Below are positions 46,669-59,581 of a stretch of 64,000 nucleotides of DNA, in pieces. The notes beneath the pieces are model-generated. The model did not search any database. It was not told the origin of the DNA and saw nothing but the letters and a program-made list of their open reading frames with translations. A program made the translations under genes and the position numbers. The DNA comes from Tritrichomonas musculus (Eukaryota > Parabasalia > Tritrichomonadida > Tritrichomonadidae), in NCBI GenBank assembly GCA_039105265.1, contig JAPFFF010000028.1, forward strand, positions 124,001 to 188,000. Direction: 5' to 3'. The first letter of the stretch is position 1; every line of letters begins with the position of its first letter.

Positions 46669-49600
46669 ATGCTTTTTGCATTTTTAACAATATATGTTAA
46701 CTCATTGACTGTAAAAATAAATCAGATTGAATTCAATGGTGATACATTTGATGACATTCTTCAACAATATCAATCTGGAGTTAATACAATTGTATCAATT
46801 ATTGTTCAAGAAGGAGATTTTCCAGTTAATTCTCTTTCCAACGAATATTCACAATTAACTACTATAGAAGTACCTGCTAATTGCTTCACAGGATCAATCA
46901 GTGATAATTTATTTCAGAATATGGATGTATTAAAAACAGTAATCATTGAAGGAGCAATATCAATTGGACAAAGTTCTTTCCAAAATTGTACACAGCTTGA
47001 AACAATTCATTTTTCATCGTGTATTCATGTGAATTCCAAATCATTTCAATCATGTTCTTTATTAAAAAGTGTTTCAATGCCACTTCTTCAAAAAATTGAT
47101 AGTTATGCATTTTCCGGAACTTCATTAACTTCAATTGAATTCAACTATTTAACTCAAATAGGCGATTATTCATTCAGTGATTGTTCATTATTAACTGAAA
47201 TAACCACTCCTTTAATAGAATCCATTGGATCATACAGTTTTAAAGGAACATCATTTACTACATTAACATTTGCAAATTTATTAGAAATGGGAACAAACGG
47301 TCATTGTTTTGAATCATGTACAAAATTAGAAATTATTAATTTTAATAAAATTGAAGAATTGCCACCTTATTCATTTAACGGATGCACCTCACTTCACACG
47401 ATTATAGGAGAAAATGTGACAACTATTAAAGAATATTGTTTTTATTCCTGTATTAAATTAGCAACTATAACTTTCCCAATTTTAGAAACAATAGAAAATT
47501 ATGCATTTCAAGGAATAACGACCATTTCAGAAGTCAATTATCAAAATGTAATTTATATTGGTGAATCTGCCTATGAAAGTTGTACAGGACTTAAAACTGT
47601 TGTTTTAGATTCATGCAAAACTATTAGAGAGAAAGCATTTAAAGGTTGTACATCATTATCGCGCATTGAAATTCCAGAACTTTATGCAATTTATCATTCA
47701 GCATTTTATAATACAATAATTGAAACAGCAGAATTTCCAAAATTAGAATCAATGTGGGTATCAACTGTAGATGGTACAAAAAACTATGCTGGCTATTTTA
47801 GTTATTGTAAACATTTGAAATCTTTCACAGCTCCATTAGCAAGTATAATACCAACTCAAATGTTTTATTCTTGTTCTGCATTATCTACATTAAATATGGA
47901 TAGAGTTGAATCAATTGGATCTAATGCTTTATATGGATGCTCTGATTTAAATTATTTAAGATTACCTAAAGTTAAAAGTATTGGTTCTGAACAATTTACC
48001 GGATATAGTAATTTTATTCATCTTGAATTAAATGGAGTTGAATCAGTTGGTAGTTATGCATTTCAAAATTGCAATAATTTAGAAACAGTTGTAATGCATA
48101 GCTGCGTTTCAATTTATCGGTATGGATTTAGTGGGTGCAAAAAATTGTATTCAATTGATTTCCCAAATTTGGTATCAATAGATGCAGTTGCATTTGCTAA
48201 TACAGCATTAGTAACTGTAGAATTAAACAATTTAACATCAGCAACATATATTTCACCATCAGGTAACACTAGAGGCGATCATTTTTATGGATGTGCATCA
48301 CTTGTTAATATTACAATGAAAAAATTGTCTTATATTCAATATCAAATGTTTATGTCATGTAGTATGCTAACTTATATTGATGCTCCACTTGTAAATAAAA
48401 TTGGATATGCTGCTTTTTCTGGATGCAATTTATATTCTAATATTACCTTTCCAGTCTTGAGTAGTGTTTTATCTGAGTCTTTTGCGAAATGTTCAGGAAT
48501 AACTTCTATTAATTTACCTTCTTTAACAACTGTTAGTTCAGAAGCATTTGCATATTGTAAAAATTTGAAGAGTGTGTCATTAAAAAATTGTACGTTTATT
48601 GATGTTCAAGCATTTTATTATTGTAGTAGTTTGAAAGATATATATTTACCGAATTTAACTGAATTAGCTAATCGAGCATTTGCATATACCGCGTTAACAA
48701 ATATTGAATTAAATTCACTTACAAGAGTAACAACAACAAAATATTCTTCAATTGGAACAACTGGAAATCATTTCCAAGGTTGTAATTTACTTGTTAATGT
48801 AACAATGAAAAAACTTTCATACATTCAATATTGTATGTTTTTATCATGTAGTCAACTTTCATATGTTGATGCACCACTTGTTAAATCGATTGAATATCAA
48901 TCATTTTATGGATGTAATTCTTATAATAATATCACTTTCCCACTTATTAATAGTATTAATTCTGAAGCATTTTATGGAAATTCAGCAATCATGAATATTG
49001 ATTTTCCTTCTTTAACAATCGTGGGTTCAGAAGCATTTGCATATTGTAAAAATTTGAAGAGTGTGTCATTAAAAAATTGTACGTTTATTGATGTTCAAGC
49101 ATTTTATTATTGTAGTAGTTTGAAAGATATATATTTGCCAAATTTAACTGAATTAGCTAATCGAGCATTTGCATATACTGCGTTAACAAATATTGAATTA
49201 AATTCACTTACAAGAGTAACAACAACAAAATATTCTTCAATTGGAACAACTGGAAATCATTTCCAAGGTTGTAATTTACTTGTTAATGTAACAATGAAAA
49301 AACTTTCATACATTCAATATTGTATGTTTTTATCATGTAGTCAACTTTCATATGTTGATGCACCACTTGTTAAATCGATTGAATATCAATCATTTTATGG
49401 ATGTAATTCTTATAATAATATCACTTTCCCACTTATTAATAGTATTAATTCTGAAGCATTTTATGGAAATTCAGCAATCATGAATATTGATTTTCCTTCT
49501 TTAACAATCGTGGGTTCAGAAGCATTTGCATATTGTAAAAATTTGAAGAGTGTGTCATTAAAAAACTGTACGTTTATTGATGTTCAAGCATTTTATTATT

Positions 49601-52600
49601 GTAGTAGTTTGAAAGATATATATTTACCGAATTTGACTGAATTAGCTAATCGAGCATTTGCATATACTGCGTTAACAAATATTGAATTAAATTCACTTAC
49701 AAGAGTAACAACAACAAAATATTCTTCAATTGGAACAACTGGAAATCATTTCCAAGGTTGTAATTTACTTGTTAATGTAACAATGAAAAAACTTTCATAC
49801 ATTCAATATTGTATGTTTTTATCATGTAGTCAACTTTCATATGTTGATGCACCACTTGTTAAATCGATTGAATATCAATCATTTTATGGATGTAATTCTT
49901 ATAATAATATCACTTTCCCACTTATTAATAGTATTAATTCTGAAGCATTTTATGGAGATTCTGGAATAACTGAAATTAATTTTCCTTCTCTTACAACGAT
50001 TGGTGAATATGCATTTGCATATTGTAAAAATCTGAAATTATTTTCTTCAGAGAATTGCACCTATATAAATGATAATGCTTTTTATTATTCAAGCAGTTTG
50101 GAAAAGATATATCTACCAAATTTAAGAGAACTTGAAGCACGAGCATTTGCTTTTACAGCCTTAATTGAAGTTGAATTGAATTCTCTTACTACAGCGTATA
50201 CTTACACATCATCAGGAACAATATATAGCAATCATTTTCAAGGATGTACATCACTTTATAAAGTTTCAATGAAATCTTTAACAGGTATTCAAAGAAGAAT
50301 GTTTTATTCATGCACAAATTTAACAGAAATTGATATTCCATCCGCTTTAAGTATTGGATTGGAAGGATTTTATGGATGTTCATCTCTTACTATAGCAAAA
50401 TTAGATTCATGTTCTTCAATGAGTTCAGATTGCTTTTCAGGATGTGTAAATATTAAAACTATTTCACTTGGCTATCAAACAATTTCGTTTGGGTTAATTC
50501 CTTATCCAAAAACATTAACTCATGTTAGTTTTCCTAGAGCTTTAACTGTTCCTGATAATGCATTTTATAATTTTAATGAAATGATTTCATGTAAGCTTCC
50601 AATTGTATCTACTGTTGGTTCATCTTCTTTTGAAGGATGCACAAAGCTTGTTGATCTTGAAATTCCTTTAGTAATTGAATTAAATGGTGATAGAACATTC
50701 TACAATTGTGAAAATTTAGGATCACTTTCGCTTCGTTCTTTAGTGACAGTAAATTCATCATGTCCAGACTTGTTTCAAGGATGTAGAGGATTACAATATA
50801 TATCTCTTCCCGATAGACCTCCTAAAACATTTAATAGAGACACATTTCAAGGGCTTTCTTGTAAAGTTTACATTCCTTCAGAATCACTCACTGTTTATGA
50901 TGATGATGAAAGTATTGATGGTGATAAAAAGGGTGATCTTAAATGGTGTGGAATTGAATTATCAAAACATGAATTTATTAAATAATTGGTGATGATAAAG
51001 AAGGTATTGGAGTTACATTAACAGAAGCTTGTTCTTCAGCTGGATTAATTCCATCTGAAATAAAAAGTTTAAGAATACTTACAGGTTATTTATCTCAAGA
51101 TGTATTAAATTCATTTAAAGATAATTTTGATTATTTAAATGAATTAATATTTGATTCAAATGTATCAATTGAAAATGAAAAAATCCCTATAAAATTTTTA
51201 TTCAATCATAAAAAAATTCAAAATGTTTGTTTCTATTGTAGTGTTAGGATAATTGAAGAATCTGCTTTTGAAGAATGTTCTCAGCTTATTTCAGTAAGTT
51301 CAGATGCAAAAGAATTGAAATCAAGATGTTTTTATGGACCAACTAAGATTGAAACAATTTCGTTTGCTTTTGTTGATACACTTACAGGATCAAATTTTTT
51401 CTCAAATAATCCTTTTCTCCAAAATATAGAACTTCCTAAATTAGAATTTGCATCAGTAACAGGATACATTTCAGAAAATTCACCACAATTGAAATCAATT
51501 AGTTTACCTGAAACTCCACCAACATTTTTAAGTGGAAACTTTTTACTTGATGTGAGTCCAAATTTAGTTGGTGTTTCAAATGATGCAATGATTAAATATG
51601 ATTCTGCAGATGAAGTTGATAATGACATGAAATATTATTCTATTAATTTAACATATACACTTATTGTTTGCTTAATTGATGGTGAGTCAAAAGGAGGCTT
51701 AAATTTGAAAAGTATAGTTAATAATGATGCAAAAATAGTTGAAGTTATTAGTGGTAATATTAAAGAAAGCGATCTTATACTACCTAAAACAATTGTTTCA
51801 TTTATAATGCGTGAAGAAACAACTTTAGAAAGTATTCCACCAAATGCATTTTCAAATTATATTAATTTACAAACAATTAATATTTATTCAACTAATAGTT
51901 TTACAATTAATGAAGAAGCATTTTCTGGTTGCATCTCTATAGAATCTGTTCAAATAAACGGTGCAATATCAATTCAAGGATTGACTTTTAAAGGATGTAA
52001 TCAATTAAAAACTATAGTTTTAAATAATGTTGAAACAATTATTGGTAATTTTCATTTTGATGGTTGCCATCAATTAGTTTCAATTTCTTTACAATCTTTA
52101 AAAACTGTTTCAAAAGAATCAAGTATGATTTTCCTTGGATGTTCACAATTAACTACATTAAAATTACCATCAACTCCTCCAAAAACGTTCAATAAAGATG
52201 TTTTTATTGGATTAGAAAATAAAATAACCCTTGCATTACCAAAAGAGTCTGATTATACGATTTATGATAACGATATATCAATCGATGGTGATAAAATGCA
52301 AGATGGACTTTGGTGTGGTCTCATGTTACCATCTGCAATTATTTATATCAAATTAAATAAAAGAAATAATATTATTAAAGGACTAAAACTTTTCGAATGT
52401 ATACAAGCTTCTGGCATTCCTGAATCATCTATTACTACACTAGAAATCACAAGAGGAATTGTTCAAATATCTTTATTACTTGAAACAATTAAAAAATTGT
52501 TTTTCCTTGAAAATCTCGTAATTTCAAAATCAGTTGTTTTTAGAGGTGAGTTTACAAAAGGTTTGTTTAGTGGTCTTAATCTTATATCTATTTCTTTACC

Positions 52601-55193
52601 ATTTATAAAAACTGTTCCAGAAGAGTTTTTCAAAGATTGTATTAAACTTAAAGATGTAACACTTGATGATGCTACAAAGCTTTGTACATCAGCATTTAAA
52701 GGATGCATTAGTATTGAATCAATTAGTTTAGATATTGATACATTGGAAGGTGATTCTATATTTGAAGGTTGCAAATCTTTAACAACTGCTGTACTTAGAA
52801 AACTTGTTACTGTTGATTCTACTGCAGAAAACATTTTTTCAGGTTGTCCTTTGATGTCAATAAGCCTTCCATCAACTCCTCCAAAAACATTCAATAAAAA
52901 CACTTTTATTAGAATGAATGTCATGTTAAATGGATTAACAAATAACGAATTAAGAATTTATGACTCAAATATTGAAGTTAAAGATGATATAAAGGATGAT
53001 CTTAAATGGTGTGGAATCGATTTAATTCAATTATATATTACTGTTTCAATTAATGAACAACAACCAATAAATTGCTCTACACTTACTGATGCAACTCAAT
53101 TAAAATCTGTATCTGAAATAAAATCAATTGAAATAATACAAGGAATGGTTAAAAAAACACATTTTGAAGAATTAAAGAGTTTTACTGATTTATTAAGGTT
53201 AACAATTACTGAAAACGCAATTTAAGAATCATCAATCATTGATTCTAAACAATTTGAAAACATGAAAAGTTTAATACATGTAAAAATTATGCAAAACGTT
53301 TCATTAATGAGTTATTGTTTCAATAATTGTTCATCATTATTATCGATTGAATTCAAAGAAGTTCTTCTTCTTTCTGAAGGCTCTTTTAATAATTGTTCAT
53401 CATTAAATACAATTAATATTCCTCATTGTAAAGAATTAAGAGGAGATTTTATTTTTTCAGGATGTTCAAGTCTTCGTGAAATTGATTTATCACATCTTTT
53501 AACTGTTGATTCATCAGCTTTTCGTATTTTTGAAGGATGTAATCAATTAACTATCATTAAATTACCATCCGTAGAACCTTTAGTTTTTCATAAAGATACT
53601 TTTATTAATTGTCCTGGTGTTACGCTAAAACTTCCAAATAATGATGATTATGTAGTTTATGATGATGAATCTCATGTTGTTGATGATATCAAAGAAGATG
53701 AAAAATGGTGTGGAATCAAAATTGATTCAGCCTTTTTGCCACCTTTTTTAACCTATAAAATTAGTGATGTTGAATATAAGAATCGTAAACTCATTTATGT
53801 TCAAAATCCAGAAGATTCTGTTTATTTATTAGAAAATGAGAATGAAACAGATGACAATACTTTTGAAGTTAAAACTCTTGAACTTCTTGGCGGACTTGTT
53901 GATTCAATAGAATTGAAAGAAATGATAAAGAAAAGTCCATTAATTGAGAAATTTGAAGCACACATAGGAACATTAACTGAAATATTAAGTGGAACTTTTT
54001 CAAGTAGCATTAATTTAAAAGAAATCATAATTCATACTGAAATTTATATTTCATACGGTGCATTACAAAATATTCCAAATTTAGAAGTATTAAAAATGGA
54101 TCTGCAACAATCAATTCGAAATGATGATCTTTTAGGAGACAACAATCTTCGAGAGATTGTTTTTCCATTATTAACAACTATTCCAAGTAATACTTTTGCT
54201 AATTTGCCCAAATTAATAAGTATTCAACTTGATACTGCATCAATAATACATAAAGAATGTTTTATGAATTGTTTATCAATTGAAAAACTTGAATTGCCAA
54301 ATATTAGAATTATTGATGGCGATTCACATTTTGAAGGTTGTATTAATTTGAAATTTATTGATTTATCATCACTTTCAACAGTCCATCAAACTGCATCACG
54401 TATTTTTATGAACTGTAATAAATTGTCAACACTTAAACTTGGAATGGAACCACCAAAAATATTTAATAATGATGTATTTAATAATGCTGGAATTTTGCCT
54501 TACATTTCAATTCCATCTGAAATTGGATGGCGAAATTACATTCCACAATGCACAATAAATAAAGATAATAATCATTATATATGGTATGGATTTGATACAG
54601 GATTAATAAAAGAAGAAACTCAAGAATATAGCTGTCCTTTATTCTCACAAATTGAATTACCAACTCCATCAGAAACTTCCATTTATCATCCAAATTCAAT
54701 AACAATGACATTTGAAATGACAATTACTTATGTTCTTCGTAAATCAGTAAGTTATTCAAATGGATTAACTATTTCTAAATATTTATTTGGCACTTATATT
54801 TCAGGTGAATATGTAATGGTTGAATCACAAACTTATGTATATAGTTATCTTCCTTATGTAATTCAATTTTATTCAATGACGAAATCTCCATTTCAAAAAA
54901 TTTATGAAGTATTTAATATAAAGAAAAAATTAACTCCTGAAATACTGATTGGTATTACATGTGGATCAACTGCAGTATTCTTTATAATTTTAACTTGCTT
55001 GATTTTATATTGTAGACAACTGCAAAAAAGTAAATTGGATGAATTCATTGATTTTTCAATTTCAGAAGAAGATATGGAAAATGATACTTATAATAAAAAT
55101 AAAGATAATAATGAAAACAAACCTACTGTTAAAATTATTCAAGATTCTGGAAATGAAGATGACATTGAAAATGGTTTGGATTATTGGTTTTAA
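46669..55193 (+). pseudogene. Giant BspA-like LRR_5 surface protein gene, broken twice
   Basis: Reads as one gene of about 2840 codons in three ORFs: 46669-50985, then -1 frame from 50982 through 53225, then the same frame after an in-frame TAA (53223-53225) to 55193. Starts with a short hydrophobic leader (MLFAFLTIYVNSL), continues with dozens of BspA-type repeats (F-x-x-C-x-x-L-x-x-(V/I)), and ends with a membrane span (ITCGSTAVFFIILTCLILYC, about 54955-55014) and an acidic cytoplasmic tail. Several repeat blocks close with PPKTF...YDxxxxxDxDxKxDxxWCGI (50940, 52312, 53006, 53706). Such proteins are trichomonad surface adhesin candidates. Breaks may be decay or sequence errors. Confidence 0.85.
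48541..49955 (+). repeat. Near-identical 489-bp tandem triplication in the BspA gene
   Basis: Copies start at 48541, 49030 and 49519 (exact 489-bp period, 163 codons, in frame), starting at GAAGCATTTGCATATTG. Differences between copies are a handful of silent-looking changes. The third copy diverges near 49955. Older, diverged versions of the same block lie on both sides (about 48180-48540 and 49960-50340). Confidence 0.95.
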
Positions 55194-55520
55194 TTAATTA
55201 AAAATAAAAGAGCATTTAATGTTAAATAAAAGACAACATTATCAATAGTTTACAAAAATTTCTTTATTTAAATTTTCATTTGTTCTTATCATTAAACAAT
55301 GAACACAGCAAATTAGACAAATTTTTTTTTATTGCTCAATGCTTTGATAAATAATATTATTGCCCATTTCTAAAATTAATGGACTTTTCTTTATCAATTT
55401 TGCAGACAGATAAAACTGCAAAATAGACTTAAATTGTTAAAATAAAAAAAAAATTAACCTTACAATCAGAAAAAATAAAATTTTAAATATTGATTCCAAT
55501 AAAGTTTATTATTATATTAA
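55194..55520. other. AT-rich spacer
   Basis: 3' flank of the BspA gene; no gene seen. Confidence 0.6.
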
Positions 55521-55873
55521 TTATGTATGGAGAGATACGAAAAGATCATCGAAATATAGTGGATGATCGTTATAATTATTATGGTTTTTTTCAATTAATA
55601 AATATTTTTGCTCAGCTTCTTTATTTCCTTTAATCATTGCCTTTTGAAAATATCTTTTAGAAACATATAAAGCAACGTATTCATTTTCAAGAGCTTCAAT
55701 AGACAAACGAGTTTCATTGTATATATAATTTGCTTTACCTTCACCTTGGAAAATGATTTTTTCAGCTTCTTTAATTTGCTCTTTTAATTCTTCATGATCG
55801 AATTCATGCTCGCCTACTCTCATTAATGTATTTGCATACTCCATCATTGATGAAACATCTCCTCTATCTGCAG
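55521..55873 (-). pseudogene. Sel1/TPR-like gene fragment, 3' end
   Basis: The frame reads AADRGDVSSMMEYANTLMRVGE..., a Sel1-type repeat start, then helices to a stop at 55521. It is cut upstream at about 55873, where Maverick-derived sequence begins at once. Host genes of this type usually carry many Sel1 repeats, often after a kinase domain; only the last one or two remain here. Confidence 0.65.
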
Positions 55874-55878
55874 CAATT

Positions 55879-56085
55879 GGTGAAACTGAAATTCATGCAT
55901 CATTTATTCAAAGAGATAATTATGAAGATTCACTTGTTTTCTATGCAAATGTTATGCCGCCAAATAACAATCGCAAGTATGAATATATTGGCACAAAAAG
56001 AGATTTTCGTGTATGGTTCACCGATGCTAATAGTAATGAGATAAAGCCAGACAATTTTACATTATTTTTACTGTTAGAGTATTGA
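55879..56085 (+). pseudogene. Maverick remnant: C-terminal 68 residues of the 110-residue protein
   Basis: The frame GETEIHASFIQRDNYEDSL...PPNNNRKYEYIGTK...DNFTLFLLLE matches residues about 43-110 of 5241-5573 and 31183-31515. The first Cys of the family motif is replaced by Ala, in line with decay or divergence. The 5' part is missing, replaced by a Sel1 gene fragment on the other strand. Confidence 0.88.
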
Positions 56086-56134
56086 GGCCCTGCTTAGCAG
56101 TGAATAATACTTTTTTGCACTTATTTATTATAAA

Positions 56135-57220
56135 ATGACTGCAATACTGACTAAACAGAACGCTTTAGACGGTGCATTTATAGGTGCCTTAAAGAATCCT
56201 TCCTCAATAAATTGTGATGAAATAAGCGCCAAAACAGCTAATATCGAACAAGATTTGACCGTTGGAGAAGATATAAATTTAGGAGGAATCTCTCTGAAAT
56301 CTCAATTAATCAATCATGAAGAACGAATAACTTCTTTGGAAATGTCCCCTGGTTCAGTTAATGAATTATCATATGAAGATGGTCTTGATGCCTATTCACT
56401 TGACTTAAACTCCTTGTCGAAAGCAGAAAATGACGAATACAATATATTGGAAATTAAAATAGATATACCGTCTGACTATTCAGGAAATGTTTTTACAATA
56501 AACTGTTCAACAATTGGGGAGGCAAAAATAGACACAAAAACAGGTAAATTTACGAATCCCAAAATCGACTCAAATAACGCAATTTCCTATATTGAAAACG
56601 AATTATCCGCCCGAATTTATATGAGTAAGGAATCTCTTGACAATCCTTTTGACATCTTTACTTCTGGTTTCATGAAAATAAACTTTACAGGAAAGGTTAA
56701 GCAATATATTTCAAACAAGGAATCTGGACTCATAAATATCAAATGTAATAATATCGATGCAGAAAATTGTCTCAAACTTTATACTTCTCCTTTACCGAAT
56801 TTCTATGAGATGAAGTCGTTCGGCTGCACAGAAAATGAACAATATTATTATGCTGATTGGGGCTATATTCCCGGAACAGAAGAATTTGACAAGCTCTTAG
56901 ATGGACAAACTTTTGAATTCCATGATGAGGTATTTGGTACAGATTTCAAACTCACAAAGCAAAATAATGAATGGGTCGGCAATAATTTGCCATACAATAT
57001 TCCTGGCTCCAAATCAATCAAAGGAGAAACAGAGTTCTTCAAGCATACAAATCAAGGAATTTTCATTGAGCAAAACGACACAAATAGATACGTCCTAAGG
57101 AATTTTTCTTCCAAAACACATTTACGATTTCCTTTAATTTTTCGTTTTCAATTTGGCGAAATGCCTAGAAATCCTCCAAAAAGATCAAAACTCGATGATA
57201 TTGCCACATTGGTTCACTAG
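56135..57220 (+). pseudogene. Maverick remnant: N-terminal part of the fibre protein
   Basis: Begins MTAILTKQNALDGAF and follows the 671-residue fibre of Maverick A through the YEDGLDAY, FYEMKSFG, ADWGYIPG, FEFHDEVFGTD and NRYVL blocks (about 320 residues). Similarity stops near 57100, after which about 35 unrelated residues precede a stop. It keeps the 49-bp spacing to the 110-residue fragment and a TTATTTATTA string upstream, as in the complete elements. The head also carries GGISLKSQLINHEERI, otherwise seen in the fibre of B, so it is intermediate between the two lineages. Confidence 0.85.
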
Positions 57221-57225
57221 CAAAT

Positions 57226-57633
57226 ATGCTTTATAATGAGTATTTTAAAACCTTTGAAAACGAAAAATTAAAAGAATATAATTTAAAAGAAAGATGGACA
57301 CCTGCACAAAAAATGATTAACTTAATTGGAATTGCACTTGGAATGGATTATTTACATCGACACAAAATTATTCATAGAGATTTAAAATTTCAAAATGTTC
57401 TTTTAGATGATGATTTAAATCCAAAAATATGCGATTTTGGCGATTCAAAATTTGTTGAAATGGAGTCAGATAAATTAAATACGCAATTTATTGGAACATT
57501 TCTTTTCATGGCTTCTGAAGTAAGGAATGGTAGTAAATCTTATTCATATCCAGTTGATGCATTTCGCCAAAATGGGAATGATCTACTCCACAAAATTTCA
57601 ACATTCTTAAAAAATTATCAGAAAATTTGTTAG
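57226..57633 (+). pseudogene. Protein kinase fragment
   Basis: Middle of a kinase catalytic domain: [21 protein letters not shown], then [10 protein letters not shown] and a [10 protein letters not shown] segment in place of the usual APE region. The N-lobe is absent, and after YSYPVDAF the frame leaves the kinase pattern. Starts within a few bases of the remnant. Non-functional as a kinase. Confidence 0.8.
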
Positions 57634-58047
57634 GATTTCTGAAGATATTCTCAATTTCAGATTCATTAAATACAAAGAATTGCACATATTTTATTAGTAT
57701 ATGATAATTTTGATTTTTAATTAGAATAAAAAAAAATATACAAAAAATTTCATTAATTCTCAATTTTTTTTATTATTTTCAAAATATAAAATGATTTGAT
57801 ATTGTTACCATCAATAGAAAAGAAATATTAAATACATTAAATATGGAATACATTTAATTTTTTATAAAATAGACAATAAATATGCAAAAAAAATTAAAAA
57901 AATTTCAAGAAAAATAATCATTTTTTCGAAATCAAAATTTGAATAATAATTCAAAAAATCAAATAAAAATAATCGACAATATTATCAAAACTGAGTTATC
58001 CGTCTTATTAAACAATTATCTTGAAATGAATCAAATCAAATTTATTT
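57634..58047. other. AT-rich spacer
   Basis: No gene recognised; 5' flank of the next gene. Confidence 0.6.
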
Positions 58048-59457
58048 ATGTTTAACACCACACCATCTAATAGCAATTTTTTAGATTTATTAAATAACCC
58101 AAACACAACACTTGACCAAATTGTTTCATCTAAAGACTTTTTTCATTATTGGACCAAATCTGAACGAAAACTTGAATCTTTTATAATCAAACATTGTGAC
58201 GAACTAATCGAAATTGGATTTCAAATAGAAGGCGAGTGCCTGAATTCAATACGATGCTTACAAATAATGAGCTCTCAAAATATTACTTTCCATCATCATC
58301 TTTTTACTCAAACGAATTTTCTTCAATTTGTACATGATTTCTTATTCAATATTTCATTTCATCCATTTTATTCACAAAAGAACTATTTCTTCGTTTTACC
58401 AAATATTATAATAGATAAAAAAGACACAATTTATCCGATATTCGACCAAGAATATTTTAAAGAATTATTTAGCCATATGGAAAATGATTATGCATTTAAT
58501 TTTATTTTAAGACTGATTGAATTTGGTCCATACTCTTTATCGAAAATTTTCGATCAAATTGAAATTTATAAGACGATAATTCAGAATTTATTAACGTATA
58601 ATTCAATTGAAAACAATAATCCTCAATCTAATCTTATTTTATATCGAAGCATAGTTCTTTTTAAGACACTTGTTGACAGCAAATTTGAAGGCGAATTAAG
58701 TGCATGTACGAGCAGAAATCTTAGCAGGCTTATCAAAAGTGCTTTTAAAAATCCTAATTCAGAATGTTTTTCTTTTTTGAGTTATTTAGACGAAATCTCA
58801 ACAAGCAAAACTTCAATTTCGAAATGGCATAAAATTCACTTAAAAATAATTCCACATTTATCATCATTTTGCGATATCGTATTAAATTCAGATTCACAAT
58901 CTTTTACCCCACTTTTAGAATCTTGCACCTTACTTTCATTAAGCATTGTATCAACAACAAAAGATGTTCCTGAATGCTTCGTAAATTTGTTCAAGCACCT
59001 TTTATCATTATTTTTCACTCTAAAAACAAATACATTCTTACACAATTGCTTCGAAAGATGTTTTAGACTTCTCGTTTCCATTGGAAAAATTAATTCATCA
59101 TTTTTAGACGAGTTAGACTTATTTAACAAAATTACAGATATTTATGAATATCCAGAAAAAGATTATTATTACTCATTTAGGGGACAACTTAGATTAATAT
59201 CAGAAGAAATGAATCAGTTTGTACCAGGCTCAAAGACAGTTAAGGTTGACGAATGGAATAAGTATGTTGTTAAAAAAAATCATAAATCAGATCAAATTCT
59301 AAAAGAGAAATTTGGCGGTCTCGTTCCACCTGATATAAATGAGATAAAACGATTTATTTCAAGACGCAAATATTATAATCCTTCATTCTTTTCGAAGAAT
59401 CTTTTAAATGAAAACAAGCAACCCAAAAAAGTTAAGATATATAATCCTCTTTATTAA
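58048..59457 (+). CDS. SAPS-like (PP6 regulatory subunit-like) helical protein, 469 residues
   Basis: The N-terminus FLDLLNNPNTTLDQIVSSKDFFHYWTK, followed by RKLESFIIKHCDELIEIG, has the order seen at the start of SAPS-domain proteins (LDxLLxxxxxTLxExLxxxxxLxECKxxNxKLxxFL). The rest is a chain of alpha-helices of ARM/HEAT type, as expected for that family, which binds PP2A-like phosphatase PP6. The C-terminus is basic (KRFISRRKYYNPSFF). No signal or membrane span. The family call is by pattern only; a generic helical-repeat protein of trichomonads is the alternative. Intact ORF. Confidence 0.55.
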   Translation: MFNTTPSNSNFLDLLNNPNTTLDQIVSSKDFFHYWTKSERKLESFIIKHCDELIEIGFQIEGECLNSIRCLQIMSSQNITFHHHLFTQTNFLQFVHDFLFNISFHPFYSQKNYFFVLPNIIIDKKDTIYPIFDQEYFKELFSHMENDYAFNFILRLIEFGPYSLSKIFDQIEIYKTIIQNLLTYNSIENNNPQSNLILYRSIVLFKTLVDSKFEGELSACTSRNLSRLIKSAFKNPNSECFSFLSYLDEISTSKTSISKWHKIHLKIIPHLSSFCDIVLNSDSQSFTPLLESCTLLSLSIVSTTKDVPECFVNLFKHLLSLFFTLKTNTFLHNCFERCFRLLVSIGKINSSFLDELDLFNKITDIYEYPEKDYYYSFRGQLRLISEEMNQFVPGSKTVKVDEWNKYVVKKNHKSDQILKEKFGGLVPPDINEIKRFISRRKYYNPSFFSKNLLNENKQPKKVKIYNPLY

Positions 59458-59581
59458 TAAAATACACTTTTTCATACAACTCATAGAAAAAGTTATTATA
59501 CTTTTAAAAATATAATTTTATAGAAAACTTTATTACAAATGATATGTATAACCCCTCAGAGGGTAATTTCGATAAATTGAC

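Noticed and set aside
50960-50990. Programmed frameshift in the BspA gene
   Set aside because: The overlap between frames is only about four bases and has no slippery heptamer, so a lesion or error is more likely.
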